Source of the DNA: Lethocerus indicus
Taxonomy: Eukaryota; Arthropoda; Insecta; Hemiptera; Belostomatidae
Assembly: GCA_019843655.1 (NCBI GenBank)
Contig: JACDQD010000103.1
Span: 6,262,001-6,326,000, forward strand
Direction of reading: 5' to 3'
Length of the DNA: 64,000 nucleotides
The notes below the pieces were generated by a model. The model saw nothing but the letters and a program-made list of their open reading frames with translations. It did not search any database and had not been told where the DNA came from. The translations under genes and the position numbers were made by a program. Positions within the stretch are counted from its first letter, which is position 1; the number at the start of each line of letters is the position of its first letter. Below are positions 13,660 through 27,700 of the stretch, piece by piece.

Positions 13660-14540
13660 GAAAAATATTCGAATTAATTCTTGCGATGTTCCGTCTACGG
13701 TTAAATTTAATTTACGGAATAATTTAATTTTCCGAAACGTCAATAATTTTTTTCTTTTAACAAATTCGAGGGAAGAAATCATCTCTTACGATATCCTGTA
13801 GACCGATTTTGGCTTCTCGACTTATGCATATCGACATCCCCAAATTTTGGGGGATCCCCAGAACCTCAAATCTTAAAATAATTCATGAAATCGTCTTCTA
13901 CTTACCGAGTTTTGAGACGAATTCAGCGAATTTTGATCGATATTGAATATGGAAAATTAAATTTTAGACGTTACCTAGGATCTAGAAATTATTTAATTAG
14001 GGTTATTTTAATTTTCCGAATGGTTGATTTATTTTTAAGGAATTCGAGGAAAAAATCATCCCTTAGGATGAGGATAGGAGCTTCTCGACCAAGAGGGATC
14101 TCCTAAATTCCAGGGGATCCACAAAACAACCAGTACTACTTAAAACTAATTCTTGAAATAGTTTTCCACAAAATTGCCGAGTCTTGTAAAATGCGGAATA
14201 TTCTCGAAACGAATTTCGATCGGCAGGGATTTCAGGGGGATATGCGACATCGAGATATTTCAAACCCTCGCTGACCTGATTGTAGATATTCGGTCCCTTG
14301 TATGTTCAATGTTGAATTCCAACAATTAGGAGAGTCTAGAATGTATTTAATCGGAATAAATTAATTTTATTAATTCGGCTTCTCGACTCACGCAGCCGTC
14401 GGGAGAGTCGACGTAGCTTGGAGAGTGCATTAAAACCAATCTCAAATTAAGTCTCGAATTTCGCAGAAAAATTACTCTAATCTCGTCGCGAAAGGTAGAA
14501 TATTTTTTAAATGAATGTTGATCGGCCGTGGGGTGGGGGT
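13660..14540 (+). repeat. Diverged tandem repeat, about 280-300 bp period, three units
   Basis: Three successive stretches share landmarks in the same order. These are a TTTAATTTTCCGAA-like block, AATTCGAGG-AA-AAATCATC, GGCTTCTCGAC / AGCTTCTCGAC, GGGGATCC, and an ending of the type AATTTTGATCGAT (about 13935), AATTTCGATCGGC (about 14213) and AATGTTGATCGGCC (about 14514). The spacing of that last landmark is about 278 and 301 bp. The units are old and heavily mutated. Short open frames inside it (13885-14106) are a by-product. Confidence 0.65.
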
Positions 14541-15673
14541 ATTCCAGGATATTGCAAAACCTCGCGATTTGATTTATCCTAGTTTTTCCAGGATATTTTC
14601 CTCTCCCTTTTGTTACATACTTACTTGGGTTGGTCGAGCTTGCCGGGCTTGAGAGGTTAACGGTTAAGCGAATGGGCGGTGAGATTGGTGGCGGACGGCG
14701 GACAGCGGTTGACTATTGAGGAAGGCGGAGTGTCGATGTTAGCGAGCTCTCAGCCGAACGGGGGACGCATGTGACGAGGGCCTGCGAAGCACTGAACTCC
14801 CTCTCCGAGCCACCCTCCGACCACCTGTTGTTTCACCCCCACATCCCCCACCATCAAACCCTCCGCCTCATATCCCCGCGTTTACAGTCCGACCCGAGAG
14901 TAAAATTAGAACAAAAAGGCGAAAAATTAGAAATTAAAAAGAAATTTAAAAAACAACAGACAAAAGCAGAAACAGAAAAGAATAAGTCATATTGAATAGC
15001 CAGACTATGTTAATACACTTGAACCTACTACTGAACGTCAGAAAAGTCATAGAATTAATAGAAAGCTTAAAAGTAACAAATAGGCTGCAGAAACCATGGG
15101 AACCCGCGTATATCGGTATTGAGCAAAATTGCGCGGCAAAGAATTACAGTAGAGTATACTCACATTTTTTCAGATTTTAATATTCCGAAAAATCGTGTGA
15201 TCGTCCTTTGGAATAGCAGCGGCTGTCTCTCCTGCGGGATCTCGCAGTCGACTGGGATATCCGGTTGGTCCCTTCGTCCCTTTAATACCGGTCCGGTACG
15301 GGGAATCTTCGACAGCGCCCCGACCCCCTCGAGGCTGGAAAAAAATCCGCCCCCGCCACCGCACCCCTCTTCCAGGATCGAGATAAAGCTTTCTGGAAAT
15401 TTGATAACGGGTCGAGGTTTTTGTCGTCGTCGAACGCTCTCGGCCCCCGCACGGATCAAATAAACCTGCGGGACATTAGGCCGGGGTCAGACAAGTGGCC
15501 CCATGCTTAATTACGCCCCGTTCAATGTTTGCGGACGTCAGATTTGACAAATCTCCCGTATACGGTATACGAGGGCTGGCAATCACCCTCCCCCGACGGA
15601 CTGGAAAAAAACAACATTATTATCATTCCTCCCACTAAACATTACGTCGTTACGTTATAACGTTTGTTATAAC
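14541..15673. other. GC- and CpG-rich block, no gene resolved
   Basis: 14640-14900 and 15190-15470 are conspicuously GC-rich for this window. Open frames of about 100 codons run on both strands at 15119-15463. Neither protein has a recognisable domain, and no credible splice partners were found. A promoter or first exon of an unseen gene is possible but unsupported. Confidence 0.4.
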
Positions 15674-15727
15674 GGGATTTTACCTGTGTTACAATTAAGA
15701 TTAAAGACTGTAACACAGTTAAATCCC
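15674..15727. repeat. Near-perfect inverted repeat (hairpin)
   Basis: The left arm GGGATTTTACCTGTGTTACA (15674-15693) and right arm TGTAACACAGTTAAATCCC (15709-15727) are reverse complements apart from one mismatch and one single-base gap. They are separated by a 15-nt loop. It could be the remnant of a very small MITE or a fortuitous hairpin. Confidence 0.8.
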
Positions 15728-18462
15728 AGGGGATTGGGGTATGTTGTGGGAAATACGGAGGCATTTAGGCATTTGTAGTAATTTGCAGTTTTTTATTCTA
15801 ATGTGTATTGTCTCGCGTAAAGTAGGGAGGGCCTGATGATTGTTTTGTAGACGGTGTTTCGTAGATGAATTAAAAAAAAGTGGTCCTCTGTGAAAAGCAG
15901 TCTACCTTTAGCAGATTATTTGAAGACATTGTATACATCAGTATACACATATTTCCCTTTTGTAATTTATACATCGGGTAAATTATTGCTTGAGGACGCT
16001 TTTCACTGTAGGCGTTTCATTATTTCGTTATCCTTTTATACATTATAACACAATAAGGCGAGATCTAAATGCAGGTGTCCGTGGAGGTGCACCTTTCAGC
16101 TTGCTGAAAATTCGCGTTTCTTTCAATACTATCGATCACTTAAGTATTAGAAATATGTGGACATTTTTAATTTTAATTATACAACTGAAAGAATTGTTTA
16201 TGACGTGAACGAGTGTTAGAACGGTATAGGTTGTCTACTAAAGGCCGCTTTAATAACTGGAGATAAAATGTGACACACTATTATTAAAGTTCCAATGACT
16301 TGAGAATATAAGTTAGTAGGGATAGCTCGATAATCTCTCCTACCGGCTTCTTGTGGTAAGATCTTACCTTTTATCATGTGTGTTACTGAATTAAATTTGC
16401 TTTTTTTCCCTAAAAGTGTATAATACATTTCTCGGCGAAAATAACTTGTATATTACGTTATATTACAATAAAAGTAATATTCCTTTTTTACTACAGTTAG
16501 ACGAGAGTTGAGTTTTTCATATTTTCCTGCAGTTTATAAACAACGGAGAGGACAAGCCAAAATCTCTCATTTACAGCAAATAAATCATCGGAAAAATTTA
16601 GACCTAGGGTTTTCTCGCAACGCGGAACACTGCAGCCGACTCAAGTACTTTGTTCTTGCAAGTTCAACATAAAAAAACTTAATATCTGAATCAATATAAG
16701 ATAAACTTCAATATATACTACATTAGGATATTTGAATTGATTTGAGGAGGGTGATCGGCGATAATTCGTAATACCGTCATGCATCATGCTTCTTGCTTCA
16801 TCCTTTCGACTAACGCTAAACCCGTTTCACAGTTTCACCATCTTCAGAAGCTTAATTCGGGTAGAATAATTTCTGCGTGGCATAATATCCGACAGAAACT
16901 AGCGTGAATCACGGCGGTTTACCAGATAAATGTACGCTGAAAATGCATTTTGTTTTCATTCAATTTAGTGATATTTTTAAGGTCCATAGTTGAAAGAGAA
17001 ATAAATGCAAAATATTTTAATGCACACATTTTTTTAATACAATTCTTTTTTCTGACTAAAAACAATATTTTGGATTATCGATACATCGAAATTTATTTTT
17101 TCTAATTGAGAAGACAGGAAACTGTTTCTGAAATTCTGTTTCCAAAGAATAGCGATGGCATAGTTTTTATAACATTTCGAACCCTTGGCTACCCTTTTCC
17201 TCCGCCCTTTCAAATTATAGATTTTCTTTTTTACACGACTAGAAACGACGTTCGGCGCCTTTTTTTCTGCCCGACGAATCGAAGCCGCAGAACAAAGGAA
17301 TTTCAAAGTGTGAAACGGTCTTTAGAATGGTTTGGCACACAGTTGACCGAATTGTCAAACGAGACACCGATGCAATGTTTTAAAAAAAGCATTTTTCGTT
17401 GTTTTCAAAAGCTTTTCGATCGTTGCCGCCACGTGAAGCGGACGTGAGGGGAAAATTCTACTAATACACGACTGAGACCGCCACGAAGGATGGGGAAACT
17501 AATCCAAAGATTAGTAATCGAACTCGTCAGAGCCAATTCGCTCCAAATCTAAAGACTACGGGGGTTAGGCAGTATGTTCGGCGCGATAGAGATTACACTT
17601 AAAGAAATAACCAACTTGAATCAGTAACGCAAATGATACAATGTAAGATCTCAGCACGAGAAGCCAGGAGAAAAGACTAACTTGAGCATAAGGGTTTATT
17701 TATTACTGGAGGGTTTTTTGAAAAAAAATTTACAAAATGTGTGTATTCGGAAAAAATAGTTACTTGAAACAAAAAATGTTGAAAACACAATATGAAGAAA
17801 AGGCCATTTTTAGATAACGTGTTTAACATGATTTAACATTTCCTATCGACCAAATTTATTTCCATTATAATTTTGAATAATTAGTTTTTAAAGAAAAACA
17901 TCATCATTTTAAAAATAATTGCCTATCCCGAATATGGGATCGATGCGGATTTTATTAGGGACTGTAAAAAGAAAAAGGGAAAAAACAGAAGGGTTTAATA
18001 CGGCCCTTTTCATAAATTTATAATCCTAATAGCCCCTTGGGGCGCCCGAAAATATTTTTATCCATTCGACCGTGCATTCCCCTGAACAGACATTAAGAAT
18101 GTTTTTGGATTTTTGCCTTCCAAAGTAGAGATCGGTCCGAACCACTTCCCTCGGAGACTCAAAATGTATATTACTATTTATCAGAGAGAAAATAAAGAAT
18201 TTGTATTTGAGTAGTGACAATACGTAGGGGAACCACGGTATATGTCGAAACGGGCCGATCGCGTCGACGGGATATTCGTCAGGATGTTTAAGGGATTTTT
18301 TTCTTTTCAGCGTTCGATATTTTATTTGCAAAATGCCACTATCTACAGATATCCGAGATGCTACGTGACTTCCAACCGATACGCCGCCATGTGTCCTCCT
18401 ACCGAGAGACGTCATACGCTTCCGAGATATCTGCAACTGAACGGAACTGCATTGTACGGAGT
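15728..18462. other. Intergenic, no gene seen
   Basis: Several short open frames (for example 17106-17447 on +, 18026-18436 on -) were inspected. They show no motif, no domain and no splice-consistent extension. Confidence 0.5.
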
Positions 18463-18784
18463 TGTAATTCTTTTAGTTTTATGTATTGTACAATAAACCT
18501 TTATAGTTATAAGTACAACTGCGGAAAGTGCTTTTTTTCAATATCGCTTGTTTCTTTCGATAAAGATCCCACTGAATGGTTCTTTTGACGTGTATCCGGG
18601 ATCGATAGGAATCTTCGGATGCAATCGATCTGGAACCCCATAGTTCTATGCCGTACGTCAATGTCGGTTTCAATGTGGCTTTGTACATTGTGAGTTTGTA
18701 AGCTAAGGTTAATTTTGATTTGAGGTTTAAGTCGATCCTTTTGAGCGAATATGCGGATTCCACGTAATTCGTTTGTCTAAATTA
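18463..18784 (-). mobile_element. Jockey-like LINE 3' end
   Basis: The - strand reads NLKSKLTLAYKLTMYKATLK followed by PTLTYGIELWGS. This is the classic thumb-region signature of Jockey-clade non-LTR elements. The frame stays open for about 95 codons and runs into the 3' tail, where it has lost the rest of the C-terminus. The tail (plus-strand TTGTACAATAAACC at 18487 and GTTATAAGTACAAC at 18506) recurs at 60100-60215 and more weakly at 54143-54195 and 60386. It thus marks the 3' terminus of one repeated family. The copy is 5'-truncated and inactive. Confidence 0.8.
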
Positions 18785-20479
18785 CATTGATGAAAACAGT
18801 ATTATGAATGAACGAAATGCAAGAAAATATGGCCTGTATTCAGTTTGACCGTAGTTATGGCAACGATGAGGATTTATAAACCCAACTGGGTTATTTAGCG
18901 TACTTGAAGATTTTTCTATTTGTTTCTGTGAAACATTATTGACATCATGATTGTTTCTATAACATCTATAGTACAAAAAAATCTATTATGAATACACGAA
19001 ATGTAAGAAAATCTGGCCTGTATGTTGCCGGTTTAGATTCGTAAAGTCACGGCCACTAGAAATGAGATCGCGCTGGTTACGTCAGATTCGCCACGGCGAT
19101 CAGTTACAGTTCAGTATGACGTGTTAACGTCGGATGTGTGAGGTATACTGTTCCTCAACGCGAATTGACTTATTTATGACGTACTGTCCAGATATAGCTT
19201 TTAGGGTGGCTGTCGCGAAAAAAACCAGATAAAGCTTATCGGGTTGATTCCGGACTTTTCTGTTAGCTTAGTGTCACAAATGGGATATTTTGTGCGGTAA
19301 TAAGCGGCAGGTACGTAGTGCTAAAACAATTTCCGCCGTGTAATTACGAAATCCCGGTTGCAGGACGATATAATTGTAATTGTGGGAAAATTGGAACGAG
19401 CGGAAAAGGGCATGCGAAATTGCTAACAAGGCCAGTCTGGAGGTTGGCCATTCCGGATTCGCGGAAGCATTAAAATTGCAGAACTTTTTTTTCTTCAAAT
19501 ATCAATATTTTATCTTCTGTTTCAATAACAGATACTATCGGTCTGTAGTTAAAATGCGAAACATACTCTGTGAAGTAATTTCTTTTAAAGATCTACCAAA
19601 AACCAATTTTATTTTTGTGGAGCTTGTACCACCCAACCTATCTAATTAGGAGAATTATTCTAACACAATTGATCATATTTTATGAATATGATTGTAACTG
19701 CTAAGGGTGGAACTATCAAAAGTCTGCCCGGCATTGTCGCTCGATTCGGGCATTGTTGAAAAAAACCTTTGTCGTGGCGCTTGTTTCACTTCTAAAAATT
19801 CGAATTTAATAATTGAAGTAAATACAGATTTTCGTCAAATAAAAAAAATAAAAATAATATAAATATTGTTCTTTTTGTAAAAACGTTTAAATTCCCTTTT
19901 GGTATTAATCGAAACCTTCCTGTATTTTGAAAAATGGCGGTCGTTGGACGTAGTTGCAAGTCGGATGCTTGGAGCGCTGCCATCGCCGGTCTGTTTAATC
20001 AATTAAACGTCCAGAAATGTAAAAACCCGTCTGTAAAAATGCCAAATGAACTCCGACTGGGTTTAAATTCCGTACGGGATTGTTCAATTCGAGAGATATG
20101 CAGAAAATTGTGGGGGTGGGTTTGGCAGCATTGATCATTGGGCTTCGCAGTAGTAGACACAGCTGATTGTTTTGACATTTTGTATAATCGGGTTGTTTTC
20201 ACGGTACCTACATCGTATTCTCTCCTTGTCGGTGTTGGAATAAAAACTTGTGTTCTGTTTTCGTAGTTTCGCGGACCTGATACACGAAATATCGAAACAC
20301 GAAAATAAATACCTCCCCCTCCCTCGAACCGAAAAATCATGATCTTGGAAGGTGGATAAGGTAATTTGTGTTAACTTGTGAGAGAATGGTTGTCGTCTAA
20401 TAACGACCTACTGACGTCGCGACGGATTCGGTATTGAAAAAAAAAGGGAAAACGGAATAGTTGGTGAATAGTTTCGAAA
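18785..20479. other. Upstream flank of RABGAP1, no gene resolved
   Basis: CpG-rich. At 19931 the word AAAATGGCGG occurs, which resembles core-promoter or start contexts in animals. The open frame that follows (19934-20134, 66 codons) is unlike any protein I know. It might be part of an alternative first exon; there is no direct support. Confidence 0.4.
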
Positions 20480-20811
20480 ATCGTGACTGCTAGTTTCGCG
20501 GAGCTCAGTCGGCGGTGGGACCGAATAAAACCGTGTCCTTCGGGATCTCCCGCGGCTTTTTCCCCCTGTATTAATCTGCCGCATTTACAAATCGATTACC
20601 TCGGGACCGAGCCGCCGAAATTACCTATTTTGCCCTCTAACCCCGTTAAATATGGTACGCGCATTTTTGTAGTTGCATGCGAACGGTTTGCAAAATGGTC
20701 TGCTGGATAGGTCGGTCGAACGGGTATTGAATCCGGACGATACAGTGCCGAGGTAGTGATATTAAATTAAATAGATTCGTTATATTTAATGCTGTTACCC
20801 TCGCCTTTGAG
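20480..20811 (+). promoter_or_regulatory. RABGAP1: Candidate RABGAP1 promoter / first non-coding exon
   Basis: The first coding exon of RABGAP1 is preceded by a splice acceptor (TTTTTTCAG ending at 21732), so a non-coding exon must lie upstream. The best donor before it is GAG|GTAAGT, with the intron starting at 20812. That would give an intron of about 0.9 kb. The sequence before it is CpG-rich, and the composition turns AT-rich and CpG-poor at this point, as expected at the start of a transcribed unit. A weaker donor is CGAG|GTAGTG, with the intron starting at 20753. The transcription start was not located. Confidence 0.45.
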
Positions 20812-21747
20812 GTAAGTTCCGAGTGGAGAATCCAATATTCCTGCTTCTTTAGTAGGACTAATTGTTACTTGGTTAATTTGCTTATGTCAACCTTTCGCGG
20901 ATTTTTAAAAGATGATTCTGGTTTATATGATACATTTTGAAAATTGAGGCCGTAGATGGAAAGGCTCGTGCGGATCGATTCATGCTATGATATTTTTTTG
21001 TTCCTGTTTCCGCTTTTTTTAAATATCGGTCTATAAGAACAACATCATGCCACGGAATCCTTTAAGAACAATCTCTATTCTAATAATGCATGTTCGACAC
21101 CCCTCCCTGGTATGACCGAATACTTAATATTATATCGTGCATTTTAGTATATTTTAAATGTTCTTTCATATATATATATATATATATTAGTTACATTTGA
21201 CATTCACCATATCTTTTATCAATGTTAAAATTTGGTTTTGTATTTTTATAGCCATTCTATTCACACAGGTACAGAATGACAGATTGCATAAAACATAGTG
21301 ACATGCATTCAAAAGTATAATTGTTTTATTCTTAGTGCTTCTTAAATGGAATGTTTTGTGATTAATGCTAAAAAAATTACTATTTTATTTGTACTCCATT
21401 CCAAACTATATCCTACACTATGCTGATTCCTTCTTAATTTAAATTATTCCGATGTCATTTTAATTAATTTTTTGTAATAAAATGTTCCAACAATTATAAA
21501 CCATATGTTTTATATTATAATTAGTTGATGCGTGGCTTATTCTCTTGTAGCAGCATGTGTTTATTTGATTAGAGTTGAAATTATTGTAGTTATACACAAT
21601 GTTTCTGATAGACTTCCAGAGCTCAAGTATTTGTATATTCCATTGAAGATTTAAATTTTGACAAATAAATATTTTTAATGGATGCTATTGCTGCAACGAT
21701 TTCTGAAATGTTTTTGTGATATATTTTTTCAGGCTTGACCGGGCCTG

Positions 21748-24736
21748 ATGGAGGATAGTATCAGTGTGAAATCTAATGATTCGGCAGCAGTGAGTGATGA
21801 ATTTGAGTTGGTGAACGGTAGTGCGGCTGTATGTAGATCATGCAATTAATTCAAGGCCTTATAAATAGTTGTAGAAATAATTTTGTAGTGAATATAGAAA
21901 TGTTTGTGAAAATCATATATCTATATAGTGCAATTGTGTCATTTACAAGATACAAAAAACTTTACATAATTTTCCAAGGTTATAGAGAACATAGGCCATA
22001 GAACATCACTGGAATTAAATGAACAAACGACATTAGAAGGCATTTGTATTTGTAAACAAAATTTGTCACAATGCAATCACAATTATTTCTCCCATGAGTG
22101 TTCCTTTTATCATATTGACAAGCCATATAACTGATAAAAGAAGAAATTGATATAGCAATCATTGTAGTAGTGGTGTGTTCGTCATTTGGCTTGCGTACAG
22201 GAATGGGCTTGAGAATTATTTATATGGTGGCGGTATAATTATACTTGACTGGTGAGGATCCAATATACGCTACTTTACTTATAATTTGTGGTATATAAAG
22301 TCATTATGTATGGCTACAATTCAGATTTTCATTTGGGTCAAATTAAATAACCGGTGTAAATATGCAAATTGTATCTTTAGAATCCTTTAGAAATTTACAG
22401 AAAAATTTCTACACCTGTGTTATAATAGTATTTGCTGAACTTATTATCCGGTCTTATGCATCAAAACAAATATTATGCCAATGTTACATTTTTGAAATTG
22501 GGTTAGTGCAATTAGAGACAGTATAAATATTTTTTTTCTTATAATGTTATTACAATAAGAGAGATATTGTAACACTTGTATAACAACCTCTTCTTAATGT
22601 CTGTTATGAAGATATGGCATAATGTTTACAAGTTTGCTGTTACTGGAGTTTTAATGAAAATAAAGAAATTTATGTATTTATAATTATTCATCAATTAAAT
22701 TTACCAAAACATTCTGCACTAACTGTATAAGAGTTTTTATTTAACTTGTTATTCAGCAGACAAAGCATGTATTGGATCAATGTTACATTTCTTTAAATTG
22801 TGTTAGTGCAATTGGATTTGGTATAAATATGGTTTTTCTTACGATAAACAGTGGTATTCCTACAAACCTTTTCTTAATGCTGGTTATAATGTTTACAAAA
22901 CAACTTTTGGGCAAAAATGAATGCGGATTTAGAATAGAATACAATATCCCATAGGGATTATTTTCAGTGTTCCCAATAGAGATCCTTTAGGAACCATTTA
23001 ATATTGTTTGTTTGGATTCTGGCAGTGGATAAAGTATAGTTTAGATTTGACTTTTGTTATTACAATTTTGTACCCACTAATTGGGTTTTTTGGGGGTTCT
23101 AACCAGCATGCTTTTTTAGACTGGAACTTTTTTTTGGAAAAGCGTAATTATTGCGGTATAGTGATAATATTTTTTATTAATTCATATGAAAGAAATTGTT
23201 GATACCTTGTGTTCAGTGTCACTTTTGGTGGTTGACCCGCTCTGACTAAACTGTTAGGTACTGCCCCAGCTGAATATCGCAGGTGACGGGAGTCTAGAAG
23301 GGCTCTGGCAGAGCTTGGGGGAAATGTTGAATGAGGAAGAAGCCATTGACCATCCCCTCAAAGAGAGGCCCAATAATCCGCCCAAAGAGGAGAACAACAA
23401 GTACAGCGATGAGGAAGAAATCGAAGAATTAGGTATTTGTTCGCATGAAAACAATATTTTCATTTATTAGTGAAATATGCTTATCGAATAATATTAATTC
23501 AGTAATTAACAAATTTATCATGGACCCTATAATCAAATATTCTTTATAACATCCTATGTTATATTTTTATTATATAATAATCAGCACTGTTTAGTGTCTA
23601 AATAGAAATTTAATTTGCAGGTGATATTCTGCAGGACTGTACAATTTTTGGTGGGGTCTCCTATCTTGGCTCAGCGGCGATCAATGCCCCCAAAAGTGAA
23701 GCCGAGATTCAGAGGAATATGGTCATTCTGAATGAACAGACAGTGGAACAAGCTATCAAAGTTTCTGTTTCAATACCATCCTGTTCAGATGGCTGTGTTG
23801 TGTGAGTTTCTTGCAGTAATTCATCGCTTCAATTTCTTTCAAGATGTTGACTGCCACCCATATTCGGTTGATGTTTATTTCAGTATTTTACAGGCCATAA
23901 TAAGACTATGATTTTCATTTTTATTCTAAGTGGAACTTCTTTCAGTTCTTACATTTTAAATTTGAGAGATTCATTAGAAATAGATTAATTATTCTGAATT
24001 ACATATCGTATTGCTGATAACGCCATTCTTTTAAATTCAGCCTTTATGATGCGGTTACCAACAGCGTTATGCAGAGATATGAGATATGCCGGATTCTTTT
24101 TTACGCCCACGGAAAACCCGAATCTAATGAAGCTGCTTGTTTTGCATTCACATGGACACACGGCGAAACGTTGGAATCCTCAATATTCCAGTGTCATGTC
24201 TTCAGGTGTGACATTCCTGAAGCTGTAAGTATTGTATATTCTAAATACAGTTGAATTAAAATTAATTACTCTTTATTTTTGGTTTAAGATAATAAAGACC
24301 AAAACCTATGTATATACATAGTAATAAAAGTCATATAATTATAAAATTATTAAATTCTTGTTTTATATTCCAAGTTTGTTTAAAGTTGAAACAAAATTTC
24401 ATCATGTGTTCTGTCAATGAAAAAAGCCATGAAAATCTATGTAAATATACATGGTACTAATCACAATATAAACAGAAGATAGATAAGAAAGCGTAAATTG
24501 GATTTGGTTGAATGAATATACAGTTATAGAACTTGTTTTTGGCCTCATACTTCGTATAGGTTGATCCAAGTTGGCGGTATATTGGTAAGCAAGTAATTCC
24601 ATTTCACCTTTGGCTTTTTTCAAAACAATCTTTTTGAATGACCCAACTTTAAAAATGTTAACACTAAAAATTATTTTGAGTGTCATGAATATATGTAAGA
24701 TATACATACACTCACATACACACCCACACACACATG

Positions 24737-24794
<58 letters not shown>

Positions 24795-27700
24795 TTACTA
24801 AAGGTTAATAATAAATGTGTGAACAGGTTTTCTTTATTATTTTTGTAGGTTGGACAAGTTTCTGCTTGCTTTATGAAAGCTTTTCAACGTGTTCCCAAGT
24901 CATTAACAACATCGGTGAATGGGGAGATACCGACAGATTCGGATATTTCAAACGGCGTTGGAAACACCCAAATGTTTCTCCTCGAGCTTACTATGGAAAT
25001 TAAAGAAGATGATGGAAAGGTTATTGCAGAATTTGCATTCCAAATATATATATACCTCTTTCTTTTAAAGATACAAACCTTTGGAAGCCCCTTTGGCCCA
25101 AATCAACAAACACAACAGTTACTGCCTACTGGCCATTTCTATTGTTCAATTGAAAGTACAAAACTTTTATACTAAAACTAGCCCTTTTTTTTTTTTAATA
25201 CCTATATCCTTTAATAATTTAAGAATTATGTGTTGCAGTATATCTAGGCACATTTTAGTAAGGTTTTTTTAAAACATTTTTCAGGATTCATCATAATTAT
25301 TGCCATCACTTGTTTGATTTGTGCAGTTTTGAATAGCTCAAAGATCCATTAACTAATGAGGGGATTCCTGTAGTAATAAGTAATATAAATGTAGTACTAT
25401 AAAATAGTATAAATGGGTAATACACTATATTACTCTGAAAAATTGAAACTTTCTTTCTAAACTGAATTTACTTATTACAAGCAATTAATTTAATTTGATG
25501 TATGTCGTAATAATTCCCTTGATGATCATGAAACTTATGACTTTTTTCTTTTTACAGGGTGGCTACAGCACTGTTCCAAGGGACCGTACATGTTTCAAAC
25601 TCCGTTGCAATATCGAAAAACAAATTTCCCTGACTGTTACCCAGTTGGCTTCGGAGTCCCAGAAAAGATTGGAAGTCAAACGCTGTTTCGGAGTTCTCAT
25701 AGCTCATGGCCGCCATGTCAAGCACAGTGATATGCAGCTATTAGACATGGTGAACATTGATTTACAACAAAAAATTTTAATAATTTCAAATGCTGTTTTT
25801 TATCCTACTTATATAGCACAGCAGTTGTTTTGTGAAAAATATTTGTAATACAATCAGTAAAGAAAAAAATTATCTCTAACTAATTTTGCATATCAGTAGG
25901 ATCGCATAATAGTGTGGCAAGAACCTCCCATCCAATGAGAGCCCGAGAAAAAACAGAGAAATAAGCGTCTCAATTTCTAATTTCCAATTAGAAAGGAAAC
26001 AAAAGACATACTAGCAATAAAAACATGTCAACTTCAAGATTCAGAACCACAATAATTAGAAAAAAAAATTTCTTTACAGATGTTTGTTTCATATTTTAGC
26101 TACTGCACATTAATAGTGTTCATTATTGAATTCTGATTCATTACTTTCTGAAGTAATGTGCACAAAACAGCGAGAGGAGACGAAAGAACACGAAACCTAC
26201 GGTGTTTCATCTATATATTTTTGTTTTCAGATTTCAATGGGCTCAGACAAAGGGGACCAAGCCCAGTGCTATGTAATAACGGGACAGTGGGACCCGAAAG
26301 AACCGGCTTTCGAACTGTTGAACACCGAGACGAAAGAGTGGCACGCTTACCTGACGGTAGCCGTGGATTTGGTGGTGCGCGGTATCACAGAGCCCGTCAG
26401 GCTCTTGGTGGAGACCCAAGTCAGAATCTACCCACAGAATGAAAGGTTCTGGTATTTCAGCAGGCGCAATCTGATTCAACCTTTCTATCTCAACCTGAAA
26501 GAGGTCGTAGGCTTTTTTAATGTTCACCGATTGATTGTTGTCCGTCTTGAAAAATTATAACATGACGGAATTCCTATTGCAGGTTCCAAGTGTGGACATA
26601 AACGAACCAAGTTATGAGGTTGTGAGCATCGAAACATCGGGCGAGATCGATAGGAACAGGCTAAATCTGACTTTGAATAACCTGGCCAGCTACATTAGGT
26701 CACCTAGTATAACATCCATAGACACACTGACACCGCGGGAGGAATACAATTCAGGTAATTATCATGTTTTTCAATCCCTTTTTTAATTCTGTATTCTTTA
26801 TTATCATTATCTATTGAACACGTTTGTCAATCTTAATGTGTTTGTTAGATTTAAGCTGGAATTAATTTTACATTAACCGCTTTAGGACCAAATTATTTTG
26901 AATTATCAGCAAAAATTTGCTGGCCTAGCAAAAGACCAAACCAGCGAGAGGAGACAGAAGAACACAGAATCTACAGTTTTGGTTTTGTAACAATTTTATA
27001 GTTTATCACACATCCATTTTTCCTTGACCTTATCTGTCCAGTCCCCACTGAATTATGATGTTATCAGTAACTGACTAGTGAGCTTTGTGAGCTAATGAAA
27101 CTATTTTCATTATGACCAAACCCACTGCTAAATTTTATTTAAATCTGTCAGGTATTCTGTTACTGTTACTTTGTATTAATTTTAAATCAAAATAATTGCA
27201 AATTAAAATACAAAGTCTGTCTAGGGCTAATGTTTAAAATTATTATAATTATTATTATTTTATACTAAATATTAGTGTATTCTTGGAGAAAAATTAATCG
27301 GATGCAATGTACAATGCTACATGTTACAGCACAGGTGAGTTTATTTTGTTGTGTAATTTGATAACATCAAACATATTGTGCTTTATTAACTTAAATATAA
27401 ATTAAGAATAAATTGTAATTCAAGTTTTTGAAGAATCAATACACAGTTTTTATTTGTACACACATAAAGTATTGTTACAATATACATTGAAGGATAAAGT
27501 GGTTTTGTTTTTGCAAATGGCATTGTACTATGATTTCTGTTAGGTCGAATACTGTTGTTTACATTTATTCCTTCATTATTTCTATTATGTTTAAATATAT
27601 AATTTTATGACAAATTTAGCTGCCCCCACTGCAGTTATAAAAAGAAACACAACCATCTCAATTAACCTGCATAGATCCAGGGATGATAAACCAACGCCTG

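Noticed and set aside
15119..15463. About 100-codon frames on both strands in a GC-rich block
   Set aside because: High GC alone lowers stop frequency. No motif, and no acceptor/donor pair gave a longer protein.
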